The notes under the pieces are model-generated. The model ran no database searches, had not been told where the DNA came from, and saw only the letters and a list, made by a program, of their open reading frames with translations. Both the position numbers and the translations under genes were made by a program. A stretch of DNA of 64,000 bases from S015-6 sp964384945 (GTDB lineage: Bacteria > Desulfobacterota > DSWW01): positions 1 to 64,000 of the forward strand of contig CAYLMK010000004.1 of the NCBI GenBank assembly GCA_964384945.1, given 5' to 3'. Numbering within the stretch: the first letter of the stretch is position 1; each line of letters starts with the position of its first letter. This document shows positions 61,258 to 64,000 of this stretch, piece by piece.

Positions 61258-62310
61258 GTGAGATCACCCCAGGGGAAATGGATCGATCTGATGGGTATCG
61301 GCCGGGATTCCCGCAAGAGGATATGGTCCCGGCGGGCGGTCACGATCCCTGCCTATTTCGCTTGCTTCGTTCTGCTGGTCGCCCTGGCGCCCATCCTGCT
61401 TCCCCTGGCCGCCCTGGCGGACCTCGCCCGCCGGTCCCGGTTCGCTCTCCTGCGAATGATCGCCTTTCTGCTCCTCTACTTCACATGCGAGGTCCTCGGC
61501 ATCCTCGCAAGCCTCTTCCTTTGGCTCATCGGCGGGCCGTGGATCTCCTCGGACGCGGAGCGTTACGTACGCTGGAACTTCAGGCTTCAGTGGCGGTGGG
61601 CCGGGGCCCTGGCAGGGGGGGCCTTCCGGATCTTCTCCATCCGGCTCGACGTGCAAGGCCTCCAGGATTACCGGAACCGCCCGATCCTCCTGTTCACCCG
61701 CCACGTAAGCACCGCAGACACCGTCTTGCCCGCCCTGCTGATCTCCATCCCGCAGGGCATTCTCCTGCGGTACGTGATCAAGCGGGAACTCCTCGCCGAC
61801 CCGTGCCTGGACATCGTGGGGCACCGCATTCCGAACTATTTCGTTCGCCGTGGGTCCGGTCAGACCGAGCAGGAGGTCCGCGCGATCGCAAGCCTGATGC
61901 AGGATCTCCGTCCCGGGCACGGCGTCCTGATGTACCCGGAGGGGACACGCTTCACGGCCCGAAAAAGGGCGCGGGTTCTTCGGCGGTTCGAGGAGAGCGG
62001 CGACCGCGAGTCCCTGGAGCGGGCCAGGTCCATGCCCCTCGTGCTTCCGCCCCGCCTGCCGGGCTCCCTTGCGCTCCTGGAGAACAACACCGGCGCGGAT
62101 GCCGTCTTCTGCATTCACACCGGGTTTGAATCCACCATGTCCATGGGAGATCTGTGGAGGGGGGAGCTGGTGGGAAAACAGGTCCGGGTCAGGTTCTGGA
62201 CCGTGCCCTATGAGCAAATCCCGAAGGGCCGGGAAGCCCTTTCGAGATGGATGTGGGAGGAGTGGGCCAAGGCGAACGCCGTCCTTGAGGAATGGAGAGA
62301 CGCCGAATGA
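61258..62310 (+). CDS. 1-acylglycerol-3-phosphate acyltransferase-like (PlsC-type) membrane protein
   Basis: Predicted 350-residue protein with two hydrophobic segments near 20-50 and 62-100. The PlsC motifs are present: RHVSTADTVLPAL near 140 (HxxxxD catalytic pair) and VLMYPEGTRFTARKRAR near 220. It is longer than bacterial PlsC (about 240-260) and resembles the group with an extended C-terminus. It probably acylates a lysolipid. GTG 61258 has AAAGG at 7 bases; ATG 61291 is an alternative. Its stop overlaps the next start by 4 bp. Confidence 0.85.
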   Translation: MRSPQGKWIDLMGIGRDSRKRIWSRRAVTIPAYFACFVLLVALAPILLPLAALADLARRSRFALLRMIAFLLLYFTCEVLGILASLFLWLIGGPWISSDAERYVRWNFRLQWRWAGALAGGAFRIFSIRLDVQGLQDYRNRPILLFTRHVSTADTVLPALLISIPQGILLRYVIKRELLADPCLDIVGHRIPNYFVRRGSGQTEQEVRAIASLMQDLRPGHGVLMYPEGTRFTARKRARVLRRFEESGDRESLERARSMPLVLPPRLPGSLALLENNTGADAVFCIHTGFESTMSMGDLWRGELVGKQVRVRFWTVPYEQIPKGREALSRWMWEEWAKANAVLEEWRDAE

Positions 62311-63023
62311 ACCGGGTGATGCAGCAAATCCTCCTCCTGGTCTTTTCCGCCGCACTCGCAGCGGAAGGGGTTGCCCAGGAAACCGAGGCGATCTATTGGG
62401 GCGACGCCGTGGACAAAGAGGGAAGGCTCCTCTACCGGGAGAAGCACATGACCCGCACCCGGGACGGCCGCACCCTGGCATCCCTCACCCTTTACCTGGA
62501 TCCCGCGGGGCGCAAAATCGCCTCGCTCGAGTCCGATTACGAGAAGAGCCTGGCGATGCCGACTTACGTCTTCAAGGACTTTCGAAGGAACTACGAGGAA
62601 GGGCTTCGGTACAGGAACGGAACCTACTACATCTACAACAAGGGCACCGAGCAAGGCGAGAAGGAGAAGGCGCTCGAGGATCCGACCCACGTCTTCTCCT
62701 GCCAGGGCTGGCATTACTACATCGTGGAAAACCTGGACCGGATCGCACGGGGCGACACGTTTCTCCTGCGGCTCATCTTCCCGAACAAGCTTCGCACGTA
62801 CAATTTCAAGATCGAGAAGGTCAGCGGCGAGGGGAATCTCCTGAACGTCCGGGTGCGTTTTGCCAACCGGCTGGTGGGCTTTTTTGTCCCTCACCTGGAC
62901 CTCGTCTATGACAAGAACGAGAGAAGGCTGATCGAATACCGCGGGGTTTCGAACATCTTCGATGCGAACGACAATCTTCAGGAAGTGCGGATCACCTACT
63001 CCGACGACCCGCCGGTGAGCTGA
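62307..63023 (+). CDS. Exported protein of unknown function
   Basis: Predicted 238-residue protein with a signal peptide (MQQILLLVFSAALAAEGVAQ). The mature part is beta-rich: YWGDAVDKEGRLLYREKHMT, SLESDYEKSLAMPTYVFKDF and a final RLIEYRGVSNIFDANDNLQE. It reads like a periplasmic DUF3108/LolA-type fold, but I do not assign a family. It is translationally coupled to the acyltransferase gene, so a role in envelope lipid handling is plausible. Confidence 0.7.
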   Translation: MNRVMQQILLLVFSAALAAEGVAQETEAIYWGDAVDKEGRLLYREKHMTRTRDGRTLASLTLYLDPAGRKIASLESDYEKSLAMPTYVFKDFRRNYEEGLRYRNGTYYIYNKGTEQGEKEKALEDPTHVFSCQGWHYYIVENLDRIARGDTFLLRLIFPNKLRTYNFKIEKVSGEGNLLNVRVRFANRLVGFFVPHLDLVYDKNERRLIEYRGVSNIFDANDNLQEVRITYSDDPPVS

Positions 63024-63100
63024 TCCGAGCCTTTCGGCGGGCGGCTGGGCATCTTCCCGCTTGACGCAAACCGGCCACAAGGATACCGGATGACTCACCG

Positions 63101-64000
63101 ATGAACCACGGGAGCGTGTTCTCCGAGATCGCCGCCATCTTGCTCCTCGCAACCCTGCTCGGCATCGTCGGGCAGAGGCTTCGCCAGCCTCTGTTGATCA
63201 TGTTCCTGGCGGCGGGGATTCTGGCCGGCCCTGCGGTTCTGGGCATCATCGCAAGCTACCAGCAGATCGAATTGCTTGCGCACATGGGAATCGCCCTCCT
63301 GCTCTTCATCGTGGGTCTCAAGCTCGATTTGAAGCTCATCCGCACCACCGGCCCCGTCGCCCTGGCAACCGGCCTGGGGCAGATCGTCTTCACGTCCGCG
63401 ATCGGCTTCGTGATCGCCCTCGCCCTGGGCATGTCCTTCCTGACCTCGGCCTATGTATCGGTTGCGCTCACGTTCTCCAGCACCATCATCATCGTCAAGC
63501 TCCTGTCGGACAAGAAGGAAATCGACTCCCTTCACGGTCAGATAGCGATCGGATTCCTGATTGTCCAGGACATTGCCGCTATCGTCGCCCTGGTGGGGCT
63601 GACCACCTTCGGATCGTCCGCTGCCGGAAACGGGTCGCCATACGCTTCCGCCGTCCTCATTGCCGCCAAAGGGGCGGGCCTGCTCGGCGTTATCGCTCTG
63701 TTGATGAAATACGTGATCCCGCGTTTGACCCTCCGCCTGGCTCACTCGCTGGAATTGCTGACTCTTTTCGCCATCGCGTGGGCGGTGTTTCTCGGCGCAG
63801 GCAGCGAGTGGCTCGGATTCAGCAAAGAGGTGGGCGCGTTTCTGGCCGGTGTTTCGCTGGCGTCCACGGATTACCGCGACTCCATCGGAGCGCGCCTGAC
63901 GACCCTCCGGGATTTCCTTCTTCTGTTCTTCTTCATCGACCTCGGCTCGCGCCTGGATTGGTCCTCGGTCGGTTTGCAGCTGGGTTCGTCCTTGGTGTTC
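63101..64000 (+). CDS. CPA2-type cation:proton antiporter (KefB/NapA-like), N-terminal 300 residues
   Basis: From ATG 63101 the frame stays open to the window edge. The visible 300 residues form about ten helices with the CPA2 hallmarks: LRQPLLIMFLAAGILAGPAV near 28, LLFIVGLKLDLKLI near 70, ALTFSSTIIIVKLLSDKKE near 120, GFLIVQDIAAIVAL near 150 (conserved QD) and FSKEVGAFLAGVSLASTDYR near 245. It exchanges sodium or potassium for protons. The C-terminal part, where a RCK/TrkA regulatory domain may lie, is outside the window. Confidence 0.92.
   Translation, partial: MNHGSVFSEIAAILLLATLLGIVGQRLRQPLLIMFLAAGILAGPAVLGIIASYQQIELLAHMGIALLLFIVGLKLDLKLIRTTGPVALATGLGQIVFTSAIGFVIALALGMSFLTSAYVSVALTFSSTIIIVKLLSDKKEIDSLHGQIAIGFLIVQDIAAIVALVGLTTFGSSAAGNGSPYASAVLIAAKGAGLLGVIALLMKYVIPRLTLRLAHSLELLTLFAIAWAVFLGAGSEWLGFSKEVGAFLAGVSLASTDYRDSIGARLTTLRDFLLLFFFIDLGSRLDWSSVGLQLGSSLVF

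Overview
This is a 64-kb, GC-rich, densely coded chromosomal window, most likely from a strictly anaerobic member of the Desulfobacterota (former Deltaproteobacteria). The main evidence is a 9-kb hdrC-hdrB-hdrA-mvhD-metV-metF operon of the kind used for heterodisulfide-reductase-type electron transfer to methylene-tetrahydrofolate reductase, including a selenocysteine form of MvhD. PAS-LuxR and GAF-sigma54 regulators, DUF1302/DUF1329 proteins and a BFD-like [2Fe-2S] protein fit the same group. Genus cannot be assigned. No rRNA, tRNA, CRISPR array, transposase or integrase was seen.

Layout. 1-1,100: end of an integron-type cassette array without an integrase (two attC-like sites; cassettes for a DUF4258 protein and an HD-domain protein; a 52-residue [2Fe-2S] protein missed by length cut-offs). 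1,196-6,419: carboxylesterase, PIG-L deacetylase, CelD-type acetyltransferase, a Gfo/Idh/MocA remnant, and a peptidase-S51-like protein fused to a cysteinyl-tRNA synthetase tail. 6,673-10,612: acyl-CoA dehydrogenase with a rubredoxin-like tail, an encapsulin shell gene, a divergent crotonase and a peroxiredoxin. 10,620-13,315: methyltransferase, hydrolase and flavin-binding protein, with a 150-bp nested palindrome between. 13,460-19,535: a photolyase-centred set (SDR-DUF2867, class II photolyase, SRPBCC, DUF1295, NTF2-like) resembling light or singlet-oxygen stress loci. 19,618-24,043: EEP hydrolase, a CblC/MMACHC-like protein, DUF4397 lipoprotein, PAS-LuxR regulator and a second PPOX-type protein. 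24,034-33,286: PEP-synthase-like protein, pyruvate kinase, MFS carrier, an exported HExxH protein, FtsH and lipocalin. 33,332-40,968: MopE-motif surface protein, nitrilase, paraoxonase-like protein, UbiA, anion permease, UbiE and a TIM-barrel isomerase. 41,324-51,060: the hdr-mvhD-met operon and a corrinoid protein. 51,212-59,920: a divergent sigma54-controlled locus. 59,945-64,000: phosphotriesterase-like hydrolase, acyltransferase, exported protein and a CPA2 antiporter that runs off the window.

The strongest regulatory results are three. (1) The hdrC promoter (TTGACA, 17 bp, TATATT) is followed directly by a perfect 18-bp palindrome, TGAATGAATATTCATTCA, which fits the published consensus of Bacillus-type TetR-family FadR regulators, suggesting acyl-CoA-linked control of the Hdr/Met operon. 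(2) The mvhD reading frame contains an in-frame UGA followed by a textbook bacterial SECIS hairpin. (3) The sigma54 activator gene at 53,772-55,871 is flanked by two near-identical 24-bp sites in inverted orientation. Each lies about 106 bp upstream of a TTGGCACG-N4-TTGA sigma54 promoter, one driving an amidohydrolase plus two barrel-like exported paralogues, the other driving an ABM monooxygenase, DUF1302 and DUF1329. This makes 51.2-59.5 kb a self-contained regulon, probably for uptake and conversion of a hydrophobic compound, whose substrate is unknown.
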